From: Weeksellaceae bacterium
Lineage (GTDB): Bacteria; Bacteroidota; Bacteroidia; Flavobacteriales; Weeksellaceae
Assembly (NCBI GenBank): GCA_022701475.1
Contig: JAKOOI010000395.1
Span: 1 to 14,912, forward strand
Direction of reading: 5' to 3'
DNA: 14,912 nt
Shown piece by piece: positions 7,867-14,659 of this stretch. The notes below the pieces were generated by a model. It ran no database searches and was not told the origin of the DNA. It worked only from the letters and a program-made list of their open reading frames with translations. How positions within the stretch are numbered: the first letter of the stretch is position 1; each line of letters starts with the position of its first letter. The translations under genes and the position numbers were made by a program.

Positions 7867-7891
7867 CGGGAGTATTGAAAACATAAAAATT

Positions 7892-8554
7892 ATGAGAAGA
7901 AAGCTGCTTTCATGGGGTATTTCCGGATTTTTTGCAATGACTGCACTGGCTGCCTGCAACAAGGATAAACCTGTTGTTGCAGGAGAAGGCAGTGAGGCTG
8001 CGACATCTAAAGACGGGAATCCGTTTGTTGTTGATACGCTGAACAGCAGGATTGAGTGGAAAGGCTACAAGGTTTTTAAATCCGAAAGCACCAGCCATTT
8101 CGGAACCATTAAATTTGAAAGCGGCGACGTAACCGTTAAGGACGGCAAGCTTGGAAGCGGGAAATTCGTGGCAGATATGGCTTCTCTTACTTCGGAAGAC
8201 CTGAAGGACCGGGCTGCCGACCTCGAAAAGCTGAACAGCCACCTGAAAAGCGGCGATTTCTTTGAGGTGGAAAAATTTCCCACCGCCTCGTATGAAATTA
8301 CCGGCGTTACCCCGTCTGCCGGCGGAGATTATAATACTGTGCTGGACGGAAATATGACCGTAAAAGGGATTTCCAGGCCGGTACAGTTCAAAGCTAACGT
8401 TTCTGTAAAGGATGGAGTGGTCAATATTGCCACAGAGCCCAAGGATATTGCCAGAGAGGACTTCGGTATTGCATTTCAGGCACCGGTGCAGAACGGACTG
8501 ATTAAAAACGAAGTTACCCTCCAGATTAACGTAAAGGCTCTTGAAAAAAAATAA
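7892..8554 (+). CDS. YceI family lipoprotein
   Basis: The 220-residue protein starts with a lipoprotein signal: basic MRRK, a hydrophobic core, and a lipobox LAAC with Cys22 as the lipidated residue. Residues after about 45 form the YceI beta-barrel domain, a lipocalin-like fold that binds polyisoprenoid-type lipids in characterised homologues. Visible YceI features are the opening VDTLNSRIEWKGYKVFKS, the SHFGTIKF strand, DLEKLNSHLKSGDFFEVEKFPTASYEIT, GNMTVKGISRPVQFKANV and the closing EDFGIAFQAP. The lipid anchor means it is tethered to the outer membrane, unlike the soluble periplasmic E. coli YceI. A ligand cannot be named. The gene is transcribed away from the ABC ATPase and ends at its own terminator. 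Confidence 0.93.
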   Translation: MRRKLLSWGISGFFAMTALAACNKDKPVVAGEGSEAATSKDGNPFVVDTLNSRIEWKGYKVFKSESTSHFGTIKFESGDVTVKDGKLGSGKFVADMASLTSEDLKDRAADLEKLNSHLKSGDFFEVEKFPTASYEITGVTPSAGGDYNTVLDGNMTVKGISRPVQFKANVSVKDGVVNIATEPKDIAREDFGIAFQAPVQNGLIKNEVTLQINVKALEKK

Positions 8555-8587
8555 ATTCTTATCCCGTTGCCATTAAATGATTAAAGT

Positions 8588-8616
8588 CTGCCTCTTCAAC
8601 GGAGGCATATTTTTTT
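8588..8616 (+). terminator. Intrinsic terminator of YceI gene
   Basis: TGCCTC (8589-8594) pairs with GAGGCA (8602-8607) around a 7-nt loop, followed by TATTTTTTT. Confidence 0.75.
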
Positions 8617-8651
8617 AACAGTTTTGGGAAATGTATTCCGTTGAAAAACCG

Positions 8652-8659
8652 TATTTTTG
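8652..8659 (+). promoter_or_regulatory. -7 promoter element of pheS
   Basis: TATTTTTG matches TAnnTTTG and lies 25 bp before ATG 8685. Confidence 0.5.
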
Positions 8660-8684
8660 CAAAATATATTGAAAGGGCAAAACA

Positions 8685-9695
8685 ATGATAGAAAAGATAG
8701 AAGAATTACTCGCTGAGGTAAACAGCTTCAATACTACATCAAAAGAGGAAATTGAAAATTTCCGGATCAGGTACAACGGGAAAAAAGGAATTCTGAACGA
8801 TTTTTTTGAAAAATTCAAGGAAGTACCCAATGACCAGAAGAAAGAATTCGGGCAGAAAATCAATACCCTGAAACAGGCCGTCAACGTAAAGCTTGACGAT
8901 CTGAAAAATGCTTCCGAATCTTCCGTTGTTTCCGAAAAAGAAGATCTTACCAGACCTGCATTTCCATTGGAGCTGGGCTCAAGGCATCCGATCAGCCTGG
9001 TAAAAAACAGGATTATCGAGATCTTCAAGTCGATCGGCTTTGCTGTGGCAGACGGCCCGGAAATTGAGGACGACTGGCATAACTTCACTGCCCTTAACCT
9101 TCCGGAATACCATCCGGCGAGGGATATGCAGGATACCTTTTTTATCGAACAGAACCCGGACATCCTGTTAAGAACCCATACCTCATCCGTACAGATCCGG
9201 TACATGGAAGAGAACAAGCCGCCGATCAGGATCCTGTCTCCCGGGAGAGTATTCAGAAACGAAGCGGTATCTTCCCGTTCGCATTGTATTTTCCACCAGA
9301 TCGAAGGACTGTATATTGACGAAAATGTAAGTTTTGCCGATCTCAAGCAGACCATTCAGTTCTTTACAACAGAACTTTTCGGAAAATCCAAGATCAGGAT
9401 GAGGCCTTCCTACTTCCCGTTTACGGAGCCGAGTGCCGAGATCGATGTGTACTGGGGACTGAATTCCGAAACGGATTACAGAATTACCAAAGGCACCGGA
9501 TGGCTGGAAATCATGGGCTGCGGAATGGTAGACCCTGCCGTACTGAAAAATGTAAATATCGACCCTGAAAAATATTCGGGATATGCTTTCGGAATGGGAA
9601 TCGAACGTATCGTAATGCTGCTGTACCAGATGAGCGATATCAGGATGTTCTTTGAAAACGATATCCGTACGCTTGAACAGTTTAAAACCTTGTAA
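8685..9695 (+). CDS. pheS: Phenylalanine--tRNA ligase alpha subunit
   Basis: The 336-residue protein is the catalytic alpha chain of the alpha2-beta2 phenylalanyl-tRNA synthetase, which charges tRNA-Phe in the cytoplasm. An N-terminal coiled-coil arm (about 1-85) precedes the class II core: motif 1 around GSRHPIS (98-104), motif 2 RVFRNE...[11 protein letters not shown] (188-210), and motif 3 [10 protein letters not shown] (303-312). Ala301 in GYAFG corresponds to the amino-acid pocket residue Ala294 of E. coli PheS. Motif 2 has the HCIFHQIEG form seen in Bacteroidota instead of the TPMFHQMEG of E. coli. pheT is not adjacent; the two genes are often unlinked in this phylum. A -7 element precedes the gene and a strong terminator follows, so it appears to be its own transcription unit. 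Confidence 0.97.
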   Translation: MIEKIEELLAEVNSFNTTSKEEIENFRIRYNGKKGILNDFFEKFKEVPNDQKKEFGQKINTLKQAVNVKLDDLKNASESSVVSEKEDLTRPAFPLELGSRHPISLVKNRIIEIFKSIGFAVADGPEIEDDWHNFTALNLPEYHPARDMQDTFFIEQNPDILLRTHTSSVQIRYMEENKPPIRILSPGRVFRNEAVSSRSHCIFHQIEGLYIDENVSFADLKQTIQFFTTELFGKSKIRMRPSYFPFTEPSAEIDVYWGLNSETDYRITKGTGWLEIMGCGMVDPAVLKNVNIDPEKYSGYAFGMGIERIVMLLYQMSDIRMFFENDIRTLEQFKTL

Positions 9696-9722
9696 CAAGT
9701 ATATTTTTGTATAAAAATTGAG

Positions 9723-9757
9723 ATCCTGTAAAAATTGAGTTTACAGGATTTTTTTAT
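9723..9757 (+). terminator. Intrinsic terminator of pheS
   Basis: ATCCTGTAAA pairs perfectly with TTTACAGGAT (10 bp) around a 7-nt loop, followed by a run of T. Confidence 0.9.
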
Positions 9758-9765
9758 TACTTTTA
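9758..9765 (+). promoter_or_regulatory. Possible -7 element of the two-component operon
   Basis: TACTTTTA matches TAnnTTTG at all but the last position and lies 19 bp before ATG 9785, directly after the pheS terminator. Confidence 0.35.
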
Positions 9766-9784
9766 TCGCAGAAATTACGCACAT

Positions 9785-11515
9785 ATGGTTAAAAAGATTT
9801 TGAGATTCAGATCCAGGAAAATTGTCCATTATTCCCTTATCCTGTGCATCCTGTTCATACAGCTTCTGATTGCCGGATTTTTTTATAACGAATTTGTAAC
9901 CCGGAAAAATTTAGTTTTTATCGAAAAGCAACTTAAGGAAATTCAGTCGCTTGAGAACCTTACGGATCATTCCCGGGATGAGCTGTTAAAAGCACAAAGG
10001 GATTTTCAGCAGTACGTAATTACGGAAGATCATCAGTATCTGGATGCCTATTTCACATCTTTGCAGCAGTTGGGGAAAAACCTGGACAGTATCAGCCGTT
10101 ATGAAGACCGCTATCCCAAGCTCAGGAACCTTCTCACCTCGCAGGAGAAAGACCCGATGGAAATAAAAAAATTCAAGTCACTTATTGATTCCACTTACGA
10201 ATATTCTGCCAAAGCAGATTTCAGAATAAAAAACAACCTGCCTGAACTGAAGAAATATAATCTGGACTATAATTTTGATAAATTCAATATTGAAACAAAG
10301 ACATTCTCTGATACGGTAAAGAAGAAGGGGCTTTTCGGGCGTCTGGGTGATGCCATATCCGGCAAGGAGAATGTACGTAAGGAAAGCACGGTCATAACGG
10401 TGAAACATGGCAAAACCCCGGATCCTGCTACTATTAAAGCTGAGTTTGACAGCATTATCAGGCTGGTGAACAATCATTATACGGGACAGGTCAAGAAAAT
10501 CCGGGTGAATGTTACCGAAAAGGAAAACAACAACGGAAAGTTCTATAAAATTTTCAGCAACCTGCTGGTATACAGCAATGGACTGATGAATATCTATGAA
10601 TTTGCCATCAAGGATTCAAAATCTGATCTTGAGAAAGAATACCGCAGCCGGAATTCGGCAAATAACAGAATCAGGACGTACCTTATTTTCGGGGCTCTCA
10701 TCCTCATGTTTATTGTATCGATACTGATCATGCTTTTGACCAGAATAGCATTTATCTACGAAAAAAGCCTGAATGCTGCCAATCAGCAGATCAATGAGAA
10801 CCTGAAATTCAAAAACCGGATTCTGGGAATGCTGAGCCACGAATTGCGGTCACCGCTGAAAATCATAGGGATTTTTATTAACAGGATTGGTAAGAAAACG
10901 GATGACAGCACCATCAGAGAATATCTGAAATCCATCAGTTTTACTAATGACACGCTTTTGATGCAGGCGAATCAGATCCTGGAATATACCAAAAACCAGC
11001 AGGTGCAGAACAGGCTGATCCCTGCAATATTTAACCTGAAAGAAGAAATCAATTCGATCCTGCGTTCAATAGAGCCTTATATAGAAACCCGGAACAACCG
11101 TTTTGTTATTCATGAAAATATAGATTCACGGCTTGTGGTCTACTCCGATCATACAAAGATCAACCAGTTGTACATGAATATTCTGGGAAATGCCAATAAA
11201 TTTACGGAGAACGGACAGATTACCGTTTCCATAAAGACGGAAGCAGTTGATGAAAAAACGGTTTTGCTGATTACGGAAATCCGCGATACCGGTTCCGGAA
11301 TCTCGAGCTCCGATCTGGATAAAATATTTGAGCCTTATTATCAGGGGGTATTGTCTGAAGATGTGGAAAACCTCGGAGCCGGGCTTGGTTTGAGCCTCTG
11401 TAAAGAGCTTGTAGAGCTTTATTCAGGAAATATAAAGGTGCTTAGCGAAGCAGGCAAAGGAACAACTGTTATTTTCTCTTTAAATTTAGCTGTATATGAA
11501 TCGGCAGGAGCATAG
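9785..11515 (+). CDS. Membrane sensor histidine kinase
   Basis: The 576-residue protein has a membrane segment at about 16-35, a long extracytoplasmic region (about 36-297), a second membrane segment at about 298-321, then a cytoplasmic kinase. The kinase has the HisKA H-box MLSHELRSPLK with His352 as the phosphorylation site, an N-box NILGNANKF (465-473), G1 DTGSGIS (501-507), an F-box FEPYYQG and G2 GAGLGLSL (531-538). The extracytoplasmic part looks mostly helical and includes a distinctive GLFGRLGDAISGKENV segment (182-197); I do not recognise it as a named sensor domain, so the signal is unknown. It has no receiver domain of its own, and its partner is the response regulator whose start codon overlaps its 3' end by 20 bp, implying translational coupling. 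Confidence 0.92.
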   Translation: MVKKILRFRSRKIVHYSLILCILFIQLLIAGFFYNEFVTRKNLVFIEKQLKEIQSLENLTDHSRDELLKAQRDFQQYVITEDHQYLDAYFTSLQQLGKNLDSISRYEDRYPKLRNLLTSQEKDPMEIKKFKSLIDSTYEYSAKADFRIKNNLPELKKYNLDYNFDKFNIETKTFSDTVKKKGLFGRLGDAISGKENVRKESTVITVKHGKTPDPATIKAEFDSIIRLVNNHYTGQVKKIRVNVTEKENNNGKFYKIFSNLLVYSNGLMNIYEFAIKDSKSDLEKEYRSRNSANNRIRTYLIFGALILMFIVSILIMLLTRIAFIYEKSLNAANQQINENLKFKNRILGMLSHELRSPLKIIGIFINRIGKKTDDSTIREYLKSISFTNDTLLMQANQILEYTKNQQVQNRLIPAIFNLKEEINSILRSIEPYIETRNNRFVIHENIDSRLVVYSDHTKINQLYMNILGNANKFTENGQITVSIKTEAVDEKTVLLITEIRDTGSGISSSDLDKIFEPYYQGVLSEDVENLGAGLGLSLCKELVELYSGNIKVLSEAGKGTTVIFSLNLAVYESAGA

Positions 11516-12140
11516 GCCGTTGGTATTTCTGCTGGCGGACGACCATAGCCTCATCCGTCAGGGAATCGTATTCCTGTTGGAAGAAATGGATTTTGAATAT
11601 GAAGTCATTCATGCATCCAGCCTGCAGCAGCTGAAAGAGCGTATTGCGGCACATTCTATAGATATTGCCGTTATAGATGCCCATTTCCCGGATGGGAACC
11701 TCCTGCACTCGCTTCCGGAAATCCGTATCCTATGCCCTTTATGCAAAATCCTCATCTTTACCGGAATTGAGGAAAGCACCCATGCGCTGAAATTTCTTAA
11801 TGCCGGTGCCAACGGGTTTCTGAGCAAGCTTAATGAAGAGGAAGAAATACGGCAGGCCCTTCTTACCCTTATCCGGCAGGGCGAATACATTTCCCCTTCC
11901 ACACAGGCGCTTCTGATGAATTCCCTGCAGAATCCCGGCCTGATAAATCCGCTGTTTTCCCTTACAGAACGGGAACGGGAAATCGCAGAACTGTATGCAG
12001 CGGGGTACGGCAACCTTGAAATTGCGAACAAACTCGAGGTGAAACAAAATACAATCAGTACCCTTAAGAAAAGGATATTCGATAAGCTGCATATCGATAA
12101 TCTGGTGGAATTGATTGAAATGGTTAAAAAACACCAGTAA
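11496..12140 (+). CDS. LuxR/NarL-type response regulator
   Basis: The 214-residue transcription factor has an N-terminal receiver domain with the acidic pair Asp15/Asp16 (LLADDHS), the phosphoacceptor Asp61 (VIDAHFPDG), Thr89 (IFTG) and Lys111 (LSKL). A C-terminal LuxR-type helix-turn-helix spans about 153-210, with the usual LTEREREIAELYAAGYGNLEIA and NTISTLKKRIFDKLHIDN elements. It is expected to be phosphorylated by the kinase encoded immediately upstream and to bind DNA as a dimer. The start overlaps the kinase gene by 20 bp and no Shine-Dalgarno is evident, as is usual in this phylum. Target genes are not known; the inverted repeats just downstream (12224-12339) are candidates. Confidence 0.94.
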   Translation: MNRQEHRPLVFLLADDHSLIRQGIVFLLEEMDFEYEVIHASSLQQLKERIAAHSIDIAVIDAHFPDGNLLHSLPEIRILCPLCKILIFTGIEESTHALKFLNAGANGFLSKLNEEEEIRQALLTLIRQGEYISPSTQALLMNSLQNPGLINPLFSLTEREREIAELYAAGYGNLEIANKLEVKQNTISTLKKRIFDKLHIDNLVELIEMVKKHQ

Positions 12141-12145
12141 TATCC

Positions 12146-12179
12146 ATCAGTATTCCGGAAATGGGTATGATCTTTTTTT
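12146..12179 (+). terminator. Probable terminator of the two-component operon
   Basis: An imperfect hairpin (ATCA...TGAT, with inner TA/TA and TCC/GGG pairs around GGAAAT) is followed by C and seven T. It begins 6 bp after the response-regulator stop. Confidence 0.55.
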
Positions 12180-12223
12180 ATAAATAATGGATAATCTGAG
12201 TCTTATTATTTATGTAGAAAAAC

Positions 12224-12241
12224 ATCTACGGTATCGTAGAT
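12224..12241. promoter_or_regulatory. Inverted repeat, candidate regulator binding site
   Basis: ATCTACG, a 4-bp spacer GTAT, then CGTAGAT form a perfect 7-bp inverted repeat in A/T-rich DNA. It is centred about 53 bp upstream of the TATCTTTG element of the small downstream unit. No T-tract follows, so it does not look like a terminator. Binding by the adjacent LuxR-type regulator is an inference. Confidence 0.35.
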
Positions 12242-12284
12242 ATATATCTAAGCTATCTGATAGGAATTTATGATGATGTATGGG

Positions 12285-12292
12285 TATCTTTG
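12285..12292 (+). promoter_or_regulatory. -7 promoter element of small transcription unit
   Basis: TATCTTTG matches TAnnTTTG exactly. It is followed about 60 bp later by a 38-codon ORF and then an intrinsic terminator. A near-inverted copy, TACCTTTG on the minus strand, lies at 12327-12334. Confidence 0.5.
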
Positions 12293-12355
12293 TATCAGTA
12301 ATAATAACTATTAACTCCTATAACTACAAAGGTAACCCTGGTTCTGAGAACACAG

Positions 12356-12472
12356 ATGATGAAATACCATATCAGAATCAGGGATCCTAAAGCACAAATG
12401 ACAGCAGGTATTTTTACAAAGATACCGGTTCAGATTCTCCGGAAACTGGACAGCCTGAAAAACACATCATGA
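12356..12472 (+). CDS. Hypothetical small protein, 38 aa
   Basis: I do not recognise this ORF. It would encode a basic 38-residue peptide starting MMKYHIRIRDPKAQMTAGIF and ending with LRKLDSLKNTS. It has no signal peptide, no cysteine and no membrane segment. Support comes from its setting: an exact TAnnTTTG element at 12285 precedes it, a strong terminator at 12496-12525 follows 24 bp after its stop, and its codons (CCG, CAG, CGG, CTG) resemble those of the neighbouring genes. The second ATG (12359) is an equally good start. The transcript could instead be a small regulatory RNA with no translated product. Confidence 0.4.
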   Translation: MMKYHIRIRDPKAQMTAGIFTKIPVQILRKLDSLKNTS

Positions 12473-12495
12473 AAACACGGAAAAAAATTATTTTC

Positions 12496-12525
12496 CCTCC
12501 GGTATCCCTCCCGGAGGTTTTTTTT
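12496..12525 (+). terminator. Intrinsic terminator of small transcription unit
   Basis: CCTCCGG (12496-12502) pairs perfectly with CCGGAGG (12511-12517), followed by eight T. Confidence 0.85.
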
Positions 12526-12554
12526 GCCCGATGGTTTTGTTCTGTTAAGAAATA

Positions 12555-12584
12555 AATGCCCGCAGTTTGCAGGCATTGTTTTTT
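12555..12584. terminator. Bidirectional-looking terminator hairpin
   Basis: AATGCC (12555-12560) pairs with GGCATT (12572-12577), with a further GCA/TGC inner helix. A T-rich stretch follows on the plus strand (GTTTTTT) and a weaker one on the minus strand (TATTTCTT). It lies 29 bp beyond the DUF3108 gene stop and between convergent units, so it probably ends the minus-strand gene and backs up the plus-strand terminator. Confidence 0.65.
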
Positions 12585-12605
12585 CTTTGCTTTCTTCATG
12601 ACCGG

Positions 12606-13376
12606 CTATCGGGTAAACCGCAGAGGATATTTCACGTTTTTATAATCATCGATACTGGCTTTCAGGGAACCTACTGCAAGTTCGGCTTTCAGCAGGATCG
12701 GTATATGGTTGAGGTCATTGGAAACCCACATTACCACGCCTTCTTTCTCCTTGAATACCCTGCCGCTTTTCACCGAAGGGATGATTTTCAGGCAGTTGAT
12801 CGTTCCGAATTTTGTCTCCAGATTCTCCGTTCCCGCCACTTTAAGCTGAAAAGGAAACATTTCATCATCAATCCACACATTCATATTGATTACATTCCCG
12901 GTTTTCAGTTCAGCAGGGCTCTTGCTTCTCAGATAATAAAAACAGGAAAGCATATCCTGCACGCCTTTCACGGACTTAATTACCTTTGATCCGTTGGCCG
13001 GGGTTTTTCTGTCAGTCAGTATCAGGGTATTGTTATCATGGTTGAATACCGTTTCCAGGTGCTGCCGGTAACTGCCTTCCTTTACATTCCTGACATAAAA
13101 ACTCGGGAGTTCCGTATTCATATTGATATAGCTTTCATACAGGTCGTCTACCTTAAAAAAAGCTTTTACGGCTCCGGTAGTCTGCCCGGTGCCCCTCACA
13201 TACAGATGGGGAGCTCCACGGTAAGCACTTTTTCTGGCAGTAAGGTTGGCTGTACCTGCATTCAGGAAACCATAATGGATTCTTAAGGTAATGGATTCCC
13301 CGTCTGCAATCGTATTGATCTGGCCGGAACCGAAAAAGAAGAACAACACCGTAAATACACTCAAAATTTTTTTCAT
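12606..13376 (-). CDS. DUF3108 domain-containing exported protein
   Basis: The 256-residue protein begins with a signal peptide (MKKILSVFTVLFFFFGSG, cleavage near residues 18-19). The rest matches the DUF3108 family in order: an opening LRIHYGFLNAGTANLTARK strand pair, GTGQTTGAVKAFFKVDDLYESYI, an ETVFNHDNNTLILTDRK strand, VQDMLSCFYYLRSK, the NVWIDDEMFPFQLKV block, GTINCLKIIPSV, and the closing VVMWVSNDLNHIPILLKAELAVGSLKA. The family is periplasmic or outer-membrane-associated in Gram-negative bacteria and its function is not established. The start at 13376 gives a clean signal peptide. The stop is TAG. It is transcribed towards the small unit at 12285-12525 and divergently from the reductase gene. 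Confidence 0.9.
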   Translation of the reverse strand: MKKILSVFTVLFFFFGSGQINTIADGESITLRIHYGFLNAGTANLTARKSAYRGAPHLYVRGTGQTTGAVKAFFKVDDLYESYINMNTELPSFYVRNVKEGSYRQHLETVFNHDNNTLILTDRKTPANGSKVIKSVKGVQDMLSCFYYLRSKSPAELKTGNVINMNVWIDDEMFPFQLKVAGTENLETKFGTINCLKIIPSVKSGRVFKEKEGVVMWVSNDLNHIPILLKAELAVGSLKASIDDYKNVKYPLRFTR

Positions 13377-13488
13377 AATCAGATTTTAGACAAGTTCTTT
13401 CAATTATTAGATGCAAAAAACCGGCAAAGGTTTGATAAATCTCAGTTTTTTATTTAGACTGAATTAAAAGGCTTCACTTTAAAATTAG

Positions 13489-13496
13489 TAAATTTG
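13489..13496 (+). promoter_or_regulatory. -7 promoter element of reductase-ferredoxin operon
   Basis: TAAATTTG matches TAnnTTTG and lies 33 bp before ATG 13530. Confidence 0.5.
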
Positions 13497-13529
13497 CAGT
13501 TACAAGTATAAATAAATTATCTCACAATT

Positions 13530-14585
13530 ATGATAACGACCGATATATTGATCATAGGAGCCGGCCCGACCGGTCTTTTTGCTGTATTCGAAGCAGGTTT
13601 ACTGAAAATGAAGTGCCACATCATCGATGCGCTTCCCCAGCCGGGAGGACAGCTGGCAGAGCTGTACCCTAAAAAGCCGATCTTCGATATACCGGGTTAT
13701 CCTTCTGTAAACGCAGGCGAGCTGGTAGATAACCTGATGGAACAGATCAAGCAGTTCCAGCCGGGATTTACCCTGGGAGAAACGGCTGTTTCCTATACCA
13801 AAGTTGATGACGAGTGGTTTGAGGTAGTTACCAATAAGGGAACGGTACACAGGGCAAAAGCCATTGCCATTGCAGGCGGGCTGGGAACCTTTGAACCGAG
13901 AAAACCTGCTCTTGAAAACATTGCCGACTATGAAGAAAGAGGCCTTGAATATTTTGTAAAAGAGCCTGAACATTTCAGGAATAAAAAAGTAGTGATTGCC
14001 GGTGGGGGAGACTCTGCCCTGGACTGGAGTATTTTCCTGTCCAATGTAGCCAGTGAAGTTACTCTGATCCACAGAAGAAACGAATTCCGCGGCGCACTGG
14101 ATTCCGTAGAGAAAGTCCAGGAGCTTAAAAACCAGGGGAAAATTAAATTGATTACGCCGGCTGAAGTTACTGCGATCAAAGGAGACGGAAAAGTAGAAGC
14201 GATCACGGTAGCCGTTGACGGACAGGATGCCTACGATATGGAAACGGATTATTTCATTCCTTTATTCGGGCTGACGCCAAAACTGGGGGAAATCGGGAAC
14301 TGGGGACTGAATATTGAGAAAAATGCCATCGTGGTAAACAATGCATTGGATTATCAGACCAATATCGATGGAATTTATGCCATCGGGGATATCAATACCT
14401 ATCCGGGAAAACTGAAGCTGATCCTTTGCGGATTCCATGAAGCCACCCTCATGTGCCAGAGTGTATACAACCGGCTGAACCCGGGGAAGAAATTCGTTTT
14501 GAAGTACACCACGGTAAGCGGTGTAGACGGATTCGACGGAAGCAGAAAAGAGGCGGAGAAAGCCGTTGTGAAAAAAATTGACTAA
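13530..14585 (+). CDS. Ferredoxin--NADP+ reductase, thioredoxin-reductase-like type
   Basis: The 351-residue flavoprotein belongs to the TrxR-like ferredoxin-NADP+ reductases of Bacillota, Chlorobi and Bacteroidota. An FAD-binding motif IIGAGPTGLFAVFEAG (8-23) opens the protein, with PGGQLAELYP and IPGYPSVNAGEL after it. The NADPH-binding domain has AGGGDSALDW (157-166) and LIHRRNEFRGA (179-189), whose two arginines fit recognition of the NADP 2'-phosphate. A second FAD contact, YAIGDINTYPG, is near residues 284-294. The CxxC redox pair of true thioredoxin reductase is absent, and a C-terminal extension of the FNR type is present. It would transfer electrons between NADPH and ferredoxin. The following gene, 74 bp downstream without an obvious terminator, is a [2Fe-2S] ferredoxin, the natural partner. 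Confidence 0.93.
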   Translation: MITTDILIIGAGPTGLFAVFEAGLLKMKCHIIDALPQPGGQLAELYPKKPIFDIPGYPSVNAGELVDNLMEQIKQFQPGFTLGETAVSYTKVDDEWFEVVTNKGTVHRAKAIAIAGGLGTFEPRKPALENIADYEERGLEYFVKEPEHFRNKKVVIAGGGDSALDWSIFLSNVASEVTLIHRRNEFRGALDSVEKVQELKNQGKIKLITPAEVTAIKGDGKVEAITVAVDGQDAYDMETDYFIPLFGLTPKLGEIGNWGLNIEKNAIVVNNALDYQTNIDGIYAIGDINTYPGKLKLILCGFHEATLMCQSVYNRLNPGKKFVLKYTTVSGVDGFDGSRKEAEKAVVKKID

Positions 14586-14659
14586 ATTTGTTGTGGTTGG
14601 CGGATATGATCTGTTCAAAACAGACGGAACATCAACCGGGATCAGCATAAGCAATAGAA

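Noticed and set aside
7810..7962. 51-residue N-terminal extension of the ABC ATPase frame
   Set aside because: It runs across the promoter region and into the divergent YceI gene, has no homology to the ATPase family, and lies upstream of the TACCTTTG element.
8615..9355. 246-codon minus-strand ORF opposite pheS
   Set aside because: It is antisense to a fully conserved pheS, and its serine/phenylalanine-rich product is typical of a shadow frame.
12469..12555. 28-codon plus-strand ORF starting in the ATGA overlap with the 38-codon ORF
   Set aside because: It reads straight through the terminator stem and T-tract, so its second half would rarely be transcribed.
12414..12599. 61-codon minus-strand ORF between the small unit and the DUF3108 gene
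   Set aside because: It crosses both terminator hairpins and is antisense to the better supported 38-codon ORF; the product looks like a random basic sequence.
14622..14634. CTGTT-CAA-AACAG hairpin before the ferredoxin gene as a terminator
   Set aside because: The 5-bp stem is weak, has a 3-nt loop and is not followed by a T-tract; reductase and ferredoxin are more likely co-transcribed.
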